This document shows, piece after piece, positions 53,163 to 60,141 of a DNA stretch of 64,000 nucleotides. Under the pieces are notes generated by a model. That model was not told the origin of the DNA, ran no database searches, and saw only the letters and a program-made list of their open reading frames with translations. Position numbers and translations under genes: made by a program. Source of the DNA: Natrialba taiwanensis DSM 12281 (GTDB taxonomy: Archaea > Halobacteriota > Halobacteria > Halobacteriales > Natrialbaceae); NCBI RefSeq assembly GCF_000337595.1, contig NZ_AOIL01000067.1:3203-67202 (forward strand). Reading direction: 5' to 3'. The stretch's first letter is position 1. Each line of letters begins with the position of its first letter.

Positions 53163-53840
53163 TCACGTCGAAGGGTTCGTCAGCGATGGCTGTGTCCCGA
53201 TCGTTGACGTGATCAACTGGCGCTCCCCTCGGCGAAGAAGATTCGACATCGAGGGTTGAGAAATACCCATCTCCTCAGCCAACTCGCCGGCCGTGGTCTG
53301 TCGGGGATTATCGTAGTATCCGTGAGAGATAGCGAGTGCCAGTGCTTCGTATTGCCGGTCAGTTAGCCCGTACTGTGAGTGTTCATCTGGGGACCGAGAA
53401 TCCTGCGTGATCGAGATAAGATCGGCCCGGATGCCATTCTCATCGCAATGATCCCGCATATTATTGAACGACTCATAATCCCGAAAGATCTTCTTTTCGT
53501 ACCATCCCTCCGGAATGATAGTCGTCGGTTCTATTTGAGCCTTAGCGAACCGTCCGGGAACGAACGCTTCCGAAACAATATCCTCCAGTTTGACGTCGAG
53601 CTGATAGACGTCCCTGCCGCCCTCGCGTCCAAGGGGGGTTGTCCCTACTACTTCATCGAGAGCAATGAGACCATCTTCGGTAACACCATCAGCTGGGTCG
53701 AGATGGACGACGAACACCCGAGAGTCCCCACCATGACACAGGCCGTGTTCACACTCGAGTTGATTGGATGGTAACGATTCTGCGAAACTAACGAACGGAA
53801 GTGAGGGTGAACTGACGAGGAGTTCCGCAGTCACTGTCAT
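53163..53840 (-). CDS. Bat-like transcription regulator with C-terminal HTH-10 (copy A)
   Basis: 225 residues. The N-terminal beta-rich sensor domain (about 1-150; TVTAELLVSSPSLPFVSFAESLPSN, then FRDYESFNNMRDHCDENGIRADLISI) leads to the HTH-10 domain YGLTDRQYEALALAISHGYYDNPRQTTAGELAEEMGISQPSMSNLLRRGERQLI. This domain is characteristic of bacterio-opsin activator-like regulators in haloarchaea. It is clearly paralogous to the protein at 54968-55645. It is divergent from the SDR gene 155 nt away, whose promoter it may control. Confidence 0.9.
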   Translation of the reverse strand: MTVTAELLVSSPSLPFVSFAESLPSNQLECEHGLCHGGDSRVFVVHLDPADGVTEDGLIALDEVVGTTPLGREGGRDVYQLDVKLEDIVSEAFVPGRFAKAQIEPTTIIPEGWYEKKIFRDYESFNNMRDHCDENGIRADLISITQDSRSPDEHSQYGLTDRQYEALALAISHGYYDNPRQTTAGELAEEMGISQPSMSNLLRRGERQLITSTIGTQPSLTNPST

Positions 53841-53995
53841 AGGATGTAGGAGACGCTACTCAGACTTAATCCTCTAGATCGGTACAGCCGGTACTCATAT
53901 TCATTCATATCCTGTTGTGCCTCCACGAAAATGTATTTAAATGTCCTTCTATATTAGCACAGCACTCAGGACCGTAGACCCACTTTAATCAGAGG

Positions 53996-54967
53996 ATGGA
54001 AACGTCGACACAATCGGATGACTGGACTGCAACGGATATGCCCGACCAATCTGGCCGCACAGTCATCGTGACTGGCGCGAACAGTGGGCTAGGATTCGAA
54101 GCGACCAAGGCATTCACGCAGAGGGGTGCGCACGTCGTCATGGCATGCCGGAGTCTTGAGCGGGCAAACCGTGCACGGCGAGAAATTGAGTCAATGACCA
54201 CCGGCGCATCGTTGACGGTACTCGAACTTAATCTTGGAAGCCAGGCATCTATTCGGCAGTTCGCTACTGATTTCGATTCCGAGTTCGACCGACTTGATGT
54301 ACTTCTCAACAACGCTGGTGTGATGATGACGCCGTATTCGACAACAGAAAATGGATTCGAACTACAGTTCGGCGTTAACCATCTCGGACACTTTGCGCTC
54401 ACTGGACTCCTCGTTGATCACCTCATAGAGACGGACGGCGAGACGCGTATCGTCATGCAGAGCAGTGTAGCTCACAGAAATGGGACTGGCGAAATCGATT
54501 TCGACGATCTCAACGGAAGACAGTCCTACGGCCGATTCGAGGCGTATGCGCAGAGCAAACTCGCAAATCTGCTGTTCACTTACGAACTGGACCGTCGACT
54601 TCGCGCAATTGGGACCGATACGATTGCTGTCGCCGCTCATCCTGGCTTGTCGGCGACCGAACTCCCAGACGGCGACTCCGAGATGGAGACATCTACTATT
54701 CAAAAAATATACTCGAAATTTGTAAACACCTTCCTCACACAATCCGCCGCTACCGGCGCGCTTCCAGCGCTCTATGCAGCGACAGCGGTAAATGTTGACG
54801 GCGGTCACTACATTGGCCCGGACGGGTTCTTGGAAGTGCGAGGGAAACCGACCCACGTCGTCTCGAATGCAACATCGTACGACCACGCTACTGCACGCCG
54901 CCTTTGGGATATCTCTGAAGGGTTGACCGGAGTCACGTTTGAGCTTGAAGAACCACAGCTCGCATAG
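53996..54967 (+). CDS. Short-chain dehydrogenase/reductase, retinol-dehydrogenase-like
   Basis: 323 residues; a Met at residue 15 (54038) is an alternative start. The Rossmann motif TGANSGLGFEATKAF (about 24), NNAGVMMTP (about 104) and the active-site Tyr-x3-Lys in YAQSKLANLLFTYELDRRL (about 183) mark an extended SDR of the RDH/WWOX-like kind, using NADP(H). The AT-rich element gtatttaaatg is about 60 nt before the ATG. The gene is flanked on both sides by paralogous Bat-like regulators and its stop codon abuts the right-hand one with no gap. It may reduce a lipophilic aldehyde. Confidence 0.9.
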   Translation: METSTQSDDWTATDMPDQSGRTVIVTGANSGLGFEATKAFTQRGAHVVMACRSLERANRARREIESMTTGASLTVLELNLGSQASIRQFATDFDSEFDRLDVLLNNAGVMMTPYSTTENGFELQFGVNHLGHFALTGLLVDHLIETDGETRIVMQSSVAHRNGTGEIDFDDLNGRQSYGRFEAYAQSKLANLLFTYELDRRLRAIGTDTIAVAAHPGLSATELPDGDSEMETSTIQKIYSKFVNTFLTQSAATGALPALYAATAVNVDGGHYIGPDGFLEVRGKPTHVVSNATSYDHATARRLWDISEGLTGVTFELEEPQLA

Positions 54968-55645
54968 CTACTGGGCACGCGGATTTACTGCCAACATCGG
55001 ACCGAGGGTCTGACTGATGAGTTGCTTCTCGGCTCGGCGGAGGAGATCAGACGCAGATGGACCAGAGATCCCAAGTTCGTTAGCGAGATCCTGCGTTGAC
55101 AGAGTACGTGGCGAATCGTAATACCCCTGGGTGAACGCGATTGAAATCGCCTGATACTGTTTCTCTGTGAGTCCAAACTGATCTGGTTCTCCAGGGTTTT
55201 CGGGATCCGCTGCGATATTCAGTAAGTCGAACGAGATGTCATGGGCCGCGCAGAGGTCTCGGTACGTGTCAAGCGCATCGTAGTCGGAGAACACCTTCTG
55301 ATGGCGCAGCCCTTCGTCGGTAACCGTCGCGTTCATCAATACGCCTCTAAACATCTCGTGATCGTGAGAGGCAACGAGTCCAGATTCGTCGTCGATGGTC
55401 AATCGATAGAACCATCCTTCTGCTGTCCGTCCGATTTCTATCGCGTCAACGATTTCAGGTTGGGTATCGACACTCTGCTCGAACGCCTTTCGCCAGTTGT
55501 CGGCTACAGTCACTTCAACGAGAAGTCGTCCATCTTCGAGCGGGATTATATTGGAGATCGGCACGTTGTTACTTGGCATTGAACTCGCCAGACCAACTAA
55601 CGGGAGCGTTCGGTCCGCGAGGAGAATTTCTGCGATGATTGCCAT
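54968..55645 (-). CDS. Bat-like transcription regulator with C-terminal HTH-10 (copy B)
   Basis: 225 residues, the same length and layout as copy A at 53163-53840. The sensor part includes VVEVTVADNWRKAFEQ-type strands and VFSDYDALDTYRDLCAAHDISFDLLNI. The HTH-10 domain is FGLTEKQYQAISIAFTQGYYDSPRTLSTQDLANELGISGPSASDLLRRAEKQLI. By eye the two copies share many identities in the HTH region, fewer in the sensor region, so they probably sense different signals or form heterodimers. It is convergent with the SDR gene at zero distance. A TTAAATTT-like TATA lies about 30 nt before its start. Confidence 0.9.
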   Translation of the reverse strand: MAIIAEILLADRTLPLVGLASSMPSNNVPISNIIPLEDGRLLVEVTVADNWRKAFEQSVDTQPEIVDAIEIGRTAEGWFYRLTIDDESGLVASHDHEMFRGVLMNATVTDEGLRHQKVFSDYDALDTYRDLCAAHDISFDLLNIAADPENPGEPDQFGLTEKQYQAISIAFTQGYYDSPRTLSTQDLANELGISGPSASDLLRRAEKQLISQTLGPMLAVNPRAQ

Positions 55646-55776
55646 AGCGGATAATTGGAGCCGGGATGCTTAATTTACATCGGTGAAGGTACTCACATCG
55701 GGATTCTCACAGGAGTTGTTTCGAGAATACACTGTTTTGAATACTAGATACAGCAGAGGTCGGCTAGGTTGATTCG

Positions 55777-55838
55777 TCATGCACAGCTCCCGGCGTAATT
55801 TAGACTCCGGTGTTGCTTTCTATCCCAGCCGTGCATGA
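55777..55838. repeat. Imperfect inverted repeat with 12-bp arms
   Basis: TCATGCACAGCT (55777-55788) pairs with AGCCGTGCATGA (55827-55838) at 11 of 12 positions, loop 38 nt. Such structures occur at IS200/IS605-type ends and in short non-autonomous elements. No transposase is near. Confidence 0.6.
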
Positions 55839-55843
55839 GAAAT

Positions 55844-56029
55844 CTACCTGCCTGACTTCAGATGCTTGCAGTGACAAAGGAGCCATTGGCTTGAACTCTT
55901 CATCCAGTTGGTGTCGATGGCTCCGCCGACAGTGTAGCGGACAATGGGGGGATCGAACGGCAGTTGAAGTGCGTCGCCGGCCGGTATCTCCGTCTCGTGA
56001 ACTGTGACGGGAATGCCGGTGGCTGGCAT
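55844..56029 (-). pseudogene. Relic of a pgsB 3' segment
   Basis: The fragment reads IPVTVHETEIPAGDALQ on the minus strand, matching FPVTVHETETPADDVLQ near residue 350-365 of the adjacent PgsB. At DNA level, 55971-56018 and 56413-56461 agree at about 85 percent by eye with one gap, then diverge. It lacks the rest of the gene, so it is a partial duplication left next to the parent. Confidence 0.75.
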
Positions 56030-56177
56030 CTGTGTGTGCGTGTGTGGATGTGACTTCCGTGGTTACTCTACAATTCCTTTCCGGACGAATGCGCGGTAAG
56101 GTTCGATACAGAATCCGAGGCGGTTTGGAAGGAACGAGTGCAGTCGCCTCGGCCTCAAGAGTCTCGGTTATCGACGG

Positions 56178-57479
56178 TTAGTTGTCAGGAACCTCTACGG
56201 TCTTCGTCTGTTTGGGTGGTTTGGTGGATGCGTTGGACGAAGCCGCCTCATCTGTGGGGGTCTGTCGGGGTTCGTCGCTCTGATCTGCACTGTGCCATGT
56301 CTCGGCGGGGAGTTCGCGCTCCTCGATGGCGTCTTCGAGGTCACGCATGAACGTCGCGACGGTGTTGCCCATGATGTAGACGGGGCGTTCGTTCTCCAAC
56401 AGCGATTGGAGCACGTCGTCGGCTGGCGTCTCCGTCTCGTGAACCGTGACGGGGAACGCCGCCTTCCGAGCGAACGCACTCGTCGTTCCGCCGGCGACGT
56501 GGACGCGATCGAAGACCGGTTCGTCCCGATCGTACAGGTCATTGAGGTAGTGCAGGAACGAAACTGATCGCCCCCGTCTGTCGCCGCGGAGGTAAAGGAA
56601 CGGCTCGATGCGGTCTATTGCCGGGTCTTTTGCGAAGAGTGCTTGGCGTATCATCTCCGTACTCTGGACGTCGTTGACTTCCGCTGCGTTGTAGACGCGT
56701 CCGTCGGCGAGCTGTCGCCATTCGACGTCCATTTGGTTGCGATGCACTGCGAGTTCGTCGTCCGTCAGCGGGACTTCGTCGATAGCCCGCAGGATTTCGT
56801 TGAGCGCGTAGATCGACTCGATGCCGGGAATGTGTTCGTATTGTTCGGGGACTGTAACGTGGCTCACGGTCGCGTTTCGGCGGGCGATTTCGGTCTCGAG
56901 AAACTCCCGTATGTGTGGGTCCTGTTCGGCATTGATGACGTGGGTTCCTTCCGGGATTGCGCGGACCAACCCGCGAGCGACCTTGTACCGGTCGCTGCCG
57001 AGGGTCGACAGATGGTCCTCGCGAACGTTGCTCAGCACGACGACGTCGGGATCGACGAATCGATCGTTTACCATTCGGGTGGTATACGAGGTGATCGCCT
57101 GGTTTTCGACGACCAGTGCGTCGGCTGGCGTGTGCGAACGGATCTCCTGTTCGTTCTCGTAGAGCGTGACGCGGTGACCGCGAGAAATCGGGTGGGTCTC
57201 TCCCGAATGGATCGAGACCGGATGGTTTCCGGTTACCTTCGCGAGCACGTCGTACTCCCTGTTATAGAGGATGTCGTAGACCCATCGGGTGAGACTCGAT
57301 TTGCCGCGAGTTCCCGAGATCACGATCTGCGTATCGATACCGTCGAGTCGACGGCTATGGCGTATCCCGCGAAGACACGCGTGTTTCACATCGCGTACTG
57401 CGTTTTCGATCGTGTGTACGATGTCCGTTGTGCGAGTTATACCGAGTGGAGAGCTTGCGTTTTCCTGTTTGTCGCTCAT
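56178..57479 (-). CDS. pgsB: Poly-gamma-glutamate synthase ligase subunit PgsB/CapB
   Basis: 433 residues. PgsB is a Mur-ligase-like ATP-grasp enzyme that adds glutamate through an acyl phosphate. Visible features are the P-loop IVISGTRGKSSLTRW (about 52), LAKVTGNHPV, VVENQAITSY and SNVREDHLSTLGSD (about 150) with the Mg/ATP site residues, and GTHVINAEQDP. From about residue 390 the tail is Ser/Thr/Pro/Lys-rich and disordered. It overlaps pgsC by 4 nt (57476-57479). A partial copy of its end lies immediately downstream. The product would be extracellular gamma-PGA, known from Natrialba and relatives. Confidence 0.92.
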   Translation of the reverse strand: MSDKQENASSPLGITRTTDIVHTIENAVRDVKHACLRGIRHSRRLDGIDTQIVISGTRGKSSLTRWVYDILYNREYDVLAKVTGNHPVSIHSGETHPISRGHRVTLYENEQEIRSHTPADALVVENQAITSYTTRMVNDRFVDPDVVVLSNVREDHLSTLGSDRYKVARGLVRAIPEGTHVINAEQDPHIREFLETEIARRNATVSHVTVPEQYEHIPGIESIYALNEILRAIDEVPLTDDELAVHRNQMDVEWRQLADGRVYNAAEVNDVQSTEMIRQALFAKDPAIDRIEPFLYLRGDRRGRSVSFLHYLNDLYDRDEPVFDRVHVAGGTTSAFARKAAFPVTVHETETPADDVLQSLLENERPVYIMGNTVATFMRDLEDAIEERELPAETWHSADQSDEPRQTPTDEAASSNASTKPPKQTKTVEVPDN

Positions 57480-58636
57480 GCGAGCACCTGTCTGGTGTGA
57501 TAGTTGGCGATCGGTTGTCGACGCGTTTCGAGGCGATGTGCACAGTAGATCCCGAGCAGAACGGCACCGAGCAGGACGGCGAATTCGATGGCAGATACCG
57601 TGGTTAGGATGCCGGTTTCCCGCGGCTCGACGAACGTTCTCGTCCCGGAGAGGAGCAGGGCGTAAAGCGCTGCCCCGAGAGCGGCCGATTCGAGGCGTTC
57701 AGCGGGTGCGACGCGGTGGATGTTGTACGCGCTGATTCCCGCGAGCAGGACCGTAAAGTAAAGCGCGAAGCCGACGGTGACGGGGACGACGGCCGCGACG
57801 AGAACGCCGTACAGCATCGTCGTAACAACACTGAGGCTCAGCAAGACGCGCCCGTAGATCAGGGAGACCGCGTTGATTGCGGTGATGGCAGCGTAGACGA
57901 CGACCACACCGGCGAGGAACACGCCGAGCGTCCACGCGTTCGCGATCGAGAGGGTGACGAGAAGCGGAATCGCGATCAGTCCGCCGAGTCGGACACCCCA
58001 CCGGGCGTGTGCCAGCTCGGAGAGGACGAGCCCGCCGAGGAACAAGCAGAGCATCCAGACCCGAGCGATCGTCGTCGTCGTGGGAACCGGACCGGCGACC
58101 GCGTTCCGATACTGTGCGATGTCGGAGGCCGGTGTAAAGAGGATGGATGTGAGGCTCGGGCGGAGGTGCGTGGCGAGCGTCGGTGAAACGAGCGGAATCG
58201 CGGTGGCGACCAACCCGACGAAGAGTCCGGCGCTCACGAGGATATCGGTACGGCGATCCTCGCGGTCGAGTTTGTGATAGTTATACGCGGCGATACCGGG
58301 TAAAATGGTCCCGGTGAACGCGAGTTCGACCGTGGAGCCGAATAACGCCCAGCGGTCGAAAACGAGCGTGAGAGTTACCGGACCGAGTGCGCCGGCGGCG
58401 AGACTCACGAGCAGTAGTTGGCGGCCGTAAATGAGCGTATGCCGTCGAATAAGACCGACCAGATAGTACGCGGTAGTCGCCGTGATGAGGAAAAGCGGCA
58501 GTGCTTCGAACGAATACAGCGAGTACACGGCAAGAAGCGGGACGACGATCACGCCGCCCATTCGGAGCCCTCGGTACTGTGTGACGCCGATACCGATCGC
58601 AATTCCGAGAATCGTAATTGCTGCTGCAACGATCAT
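57476..58636 (-). CDS. pgsC: PgsC/CapC membrane subunit, internally duplicated
   Basis: 386 residues, about two and a half times the usual 150. Two homologous halves are seen: YRGLRMGGVIVVPLLAVYS with TLIYGRQLLLVSLAAG (about 20-95), and RWGVRLGGLIAIPLLVTLS with SLIYGRVLLSLSVVTT (about 210-285). Each is followed by a GI(A/S)AYN(Y/I)H(K/R) element (ILPGIAAYNYHKL, LLAGISAYNIHRV). Each half has about five membrane helices. PgsC anchors the polymerase and may form the export path for gamma-PGA. It is transcribed first and overlaps pgsB. No pgsA gene follows, so the locus looks incomplete or uses a distant PgsA. Confidence 0.9.
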   Translation of the reverse strand: MIVAAAITILGIAIGIGVTQYRGLRMGGVIVVPLLAVYSLYSFEALPLFLITATTAYYLVGLIRRHTLIYGRQLLLVSLAAGALGPVTLTLVFDRWALFGSTVELAFTGTILPGIAAYNYHKLDREDRRTDILVSAGLFVGLVATAIPLVSPTLATHLRPSLTSILFTPASDIAQYRNAVAGPVPTTTTIARVWMLCLFLGGLVLSELAHARWGVRLGGLIAIPLLVTLSIANAWTLGVFLAGVVVVYAAITAINAVSLIYGRVLLSLSVVTTMLYGVLVAAVVPVTVGFALYFTVLLAGISAYNIHRVAPAERLESAALGAALYALLLSGTRTFVEPRETGILTTVSAIEFAVLLGAVLLGIYCAHRLETRRQPIANYHTRQVLA

Positions 58637-59073
58637 GTACTACGCTCCGTTCCGGTTTTCGCAGATCTCTGCTCTCCAGTGTGGCTGTACCGAAGTTCGT
58701 ACCCGGTACGAATTGCCGTAGATTTTGTCATACACGCAAGTGGAAAGTTGCGATGACATCATCTTAATACTTTATACCATGTTCTTTAATTTTGTATTTT
58801 CAAAATAATTACTCTGTTGATACTATTGGCTATGAGCAATAGTGATATCCATTGGCATACTTCCTGGGAAGAAACAACAGGTAGTGCTATATTCTTAGAT
58901 ATCTGTAGTTAAACTCACCCCAACGAGTATATCGTTCTCCAGAGGCATGTCATAAATAACATATCAGGAAACAAATATGAGACATGTATGGTGGTTTATA
59001 TCCAAGCCACTTCATCACCGATTTCTCAGTGATTCCACACTGTCGGGCACACGGATGTCCCTGCTCCCAACGG
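58637..59073. other. AT-rich intergenic region upstream of pgsCB
   Basis: About 440 nt, markedly AT-rich between 58750 and 58990 (tttaattttgtattttcaaa and ataaataacatatc). It should contain the pgsC promoter on the minus strand and a gap after the HisG-like gene. No gene or repeat was found. The low GC suggests a recently acquired boundary. Confidence 0.5.
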
Positions 59074-60009
59074 TTACCGTTCGACGCCGAGTTCAGTATC
59101 GAGATCGCCGCCGTTCAATAACGCTCGAACGTCCCGGACTGCGGTAGTTACTTCGGGAGTGCTCTCTAGCAGGACGGTTTCACTCGGGAACAACTGTTCG
59201 CCGAGAAGCAGCCCGTGCTCGCGGGCGGTCGAACCCGTTACCGTCAGGTAGACGCCGACTCCGGTGTCGGCGATCGCCGCCTCCTCCTCGCGACCGTCGG
59301 CCGGATACCTGAACTCGACATCTTCGAGCGCGCTCGTCCCGAGGACGGCCCGGACGAGTCGCTCGTACCGCGGTTCGATACAGAGCGGGCCGTCGTACTC
59401 GGCGAGAAAGTCCCGGTCGAGCGATGTCGCAGACGGAACTGCTTCGGGACTGCCCATCAGCGTGTGATAGACGGTATCCCCGAGTCCGGTGACCACCTGT
59501 ACGTCAGTATCTACGGGATCGATCCGGGCGTTTACGTCGGCGATTCGGTCGAGCGGCTCGGGTCGGAGTTCGACGACTTCCTCCAGCACGAGGTCGGCGC
59601 TGTCGAACCCCAGTGCGAACTCGTGGGTGCGAAGCGAGCGAAACGGTTCCTCGCGTCCGACGAGTTGAATTGCGGTATCGTCGGTGGGCACGTCGAGACC
59701 GGTGGTGTCGTCGAGCGGGATCGTCACGCTGTCGAAGACGATCCGACGGGGCTTTCCGGCACGGGTGTCCCGAACGAGGGTGTACTCCGGTTCGGTCGGG
59801 TCGTCGACAGCGCTGTAGTCGGCGAGACGATGGTAGACGTTTCCCTCCGCAGCATCGAGCGTTCCCTTGGTCAGGGCCTTTTCGTGGCGAAGCGTCGACG
59901 AAATCTCGTCTGCGAGGTCGGCGATATCGAGTCGGCTTGCCAGGCGGTCGAGGACTGACTCGAGCGGTCGTCCTTTTCGAGGAACAGCGATCGGGATCGT
60001 CTCGCCCAT
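59074..60009 (-). CDS. HisG-like (ATP phosphoribosyltransferase fold) paralogue
   Basis: 311 residues from MGETIPIAVPRKGRPLESVL. The start and the segments FALGFDSADLVLEEVVELR (compare GITGxDxVxE) and EAAIADTGVGVYLTVTGSTAREHGLLL (about residue 250; compare LADAIVDxxxTGTTLRxNGL) follow the HisG fold. Catalytic loops are poorly kept and an acidic middle region is inserted. A true HisG role in histidine synthesis is doubtful. It may be a regulatory or degenerate member. It lies 132 nt downstream of the acidic coiled-coil gene on the same strand and probably shares its operon. Confidence 0.7.
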   Translation of the reverse strand: MGETIPIAVPRKGRPLESVLDRLASRLDIADLADEISSTLRHEKALTKGTLDAAEGNVYHRLADYSAVDDPTEPEYTLVRDTRAGKPRRIVFDSVTIPLDDTTGLDVPTDDTAIQLVGREEPFRSLRTHEFALGFDSADLVLEEVVELRPEPLDRIADVNARIDPVDTDVQVVTGLGDTVYHTLMGSPEAVPSATSLDRDFLAEYDGPLCIEPRYERLVRAVLGTSALEDVEFRYPADGREEEAAIADTGVGVYLTVTGSTAREHGLLLGEQLFPSETVLLESTPEVTTAVRDVRALLNGGDLDTELGVER

Positions 60010-60141
60010 CGATGAGTGCTCACCTGGCGAGAGATAAACGAGTTGCGTTTCGTGCGGTAGTTGTGTGGGTCCGTTTCGCAGGACGTTCACTGCTGTATCC
60101 TGTCGCCCGAGCGGTTGCCGAGATAATACAGCAGTGGAAAC

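Larger units (their letters stand above)
55646..56177. other. Intergenic region with hairpin and pgsB relic
   Basis: 532 nt that hold the promoter of the regulator gene, a perfect-looking hairpin at 55777-55838 and a decayed copy of the end of pgsB at 55844-56029. No intact gene is present. Confidence 0.6.

Noticed and set aside
55844-56029. 61-codon minus-strand frame as a gene
   Set aside because: Only the first part resembles PgsB, and the rest is not protein-like. It is treated as a relic.
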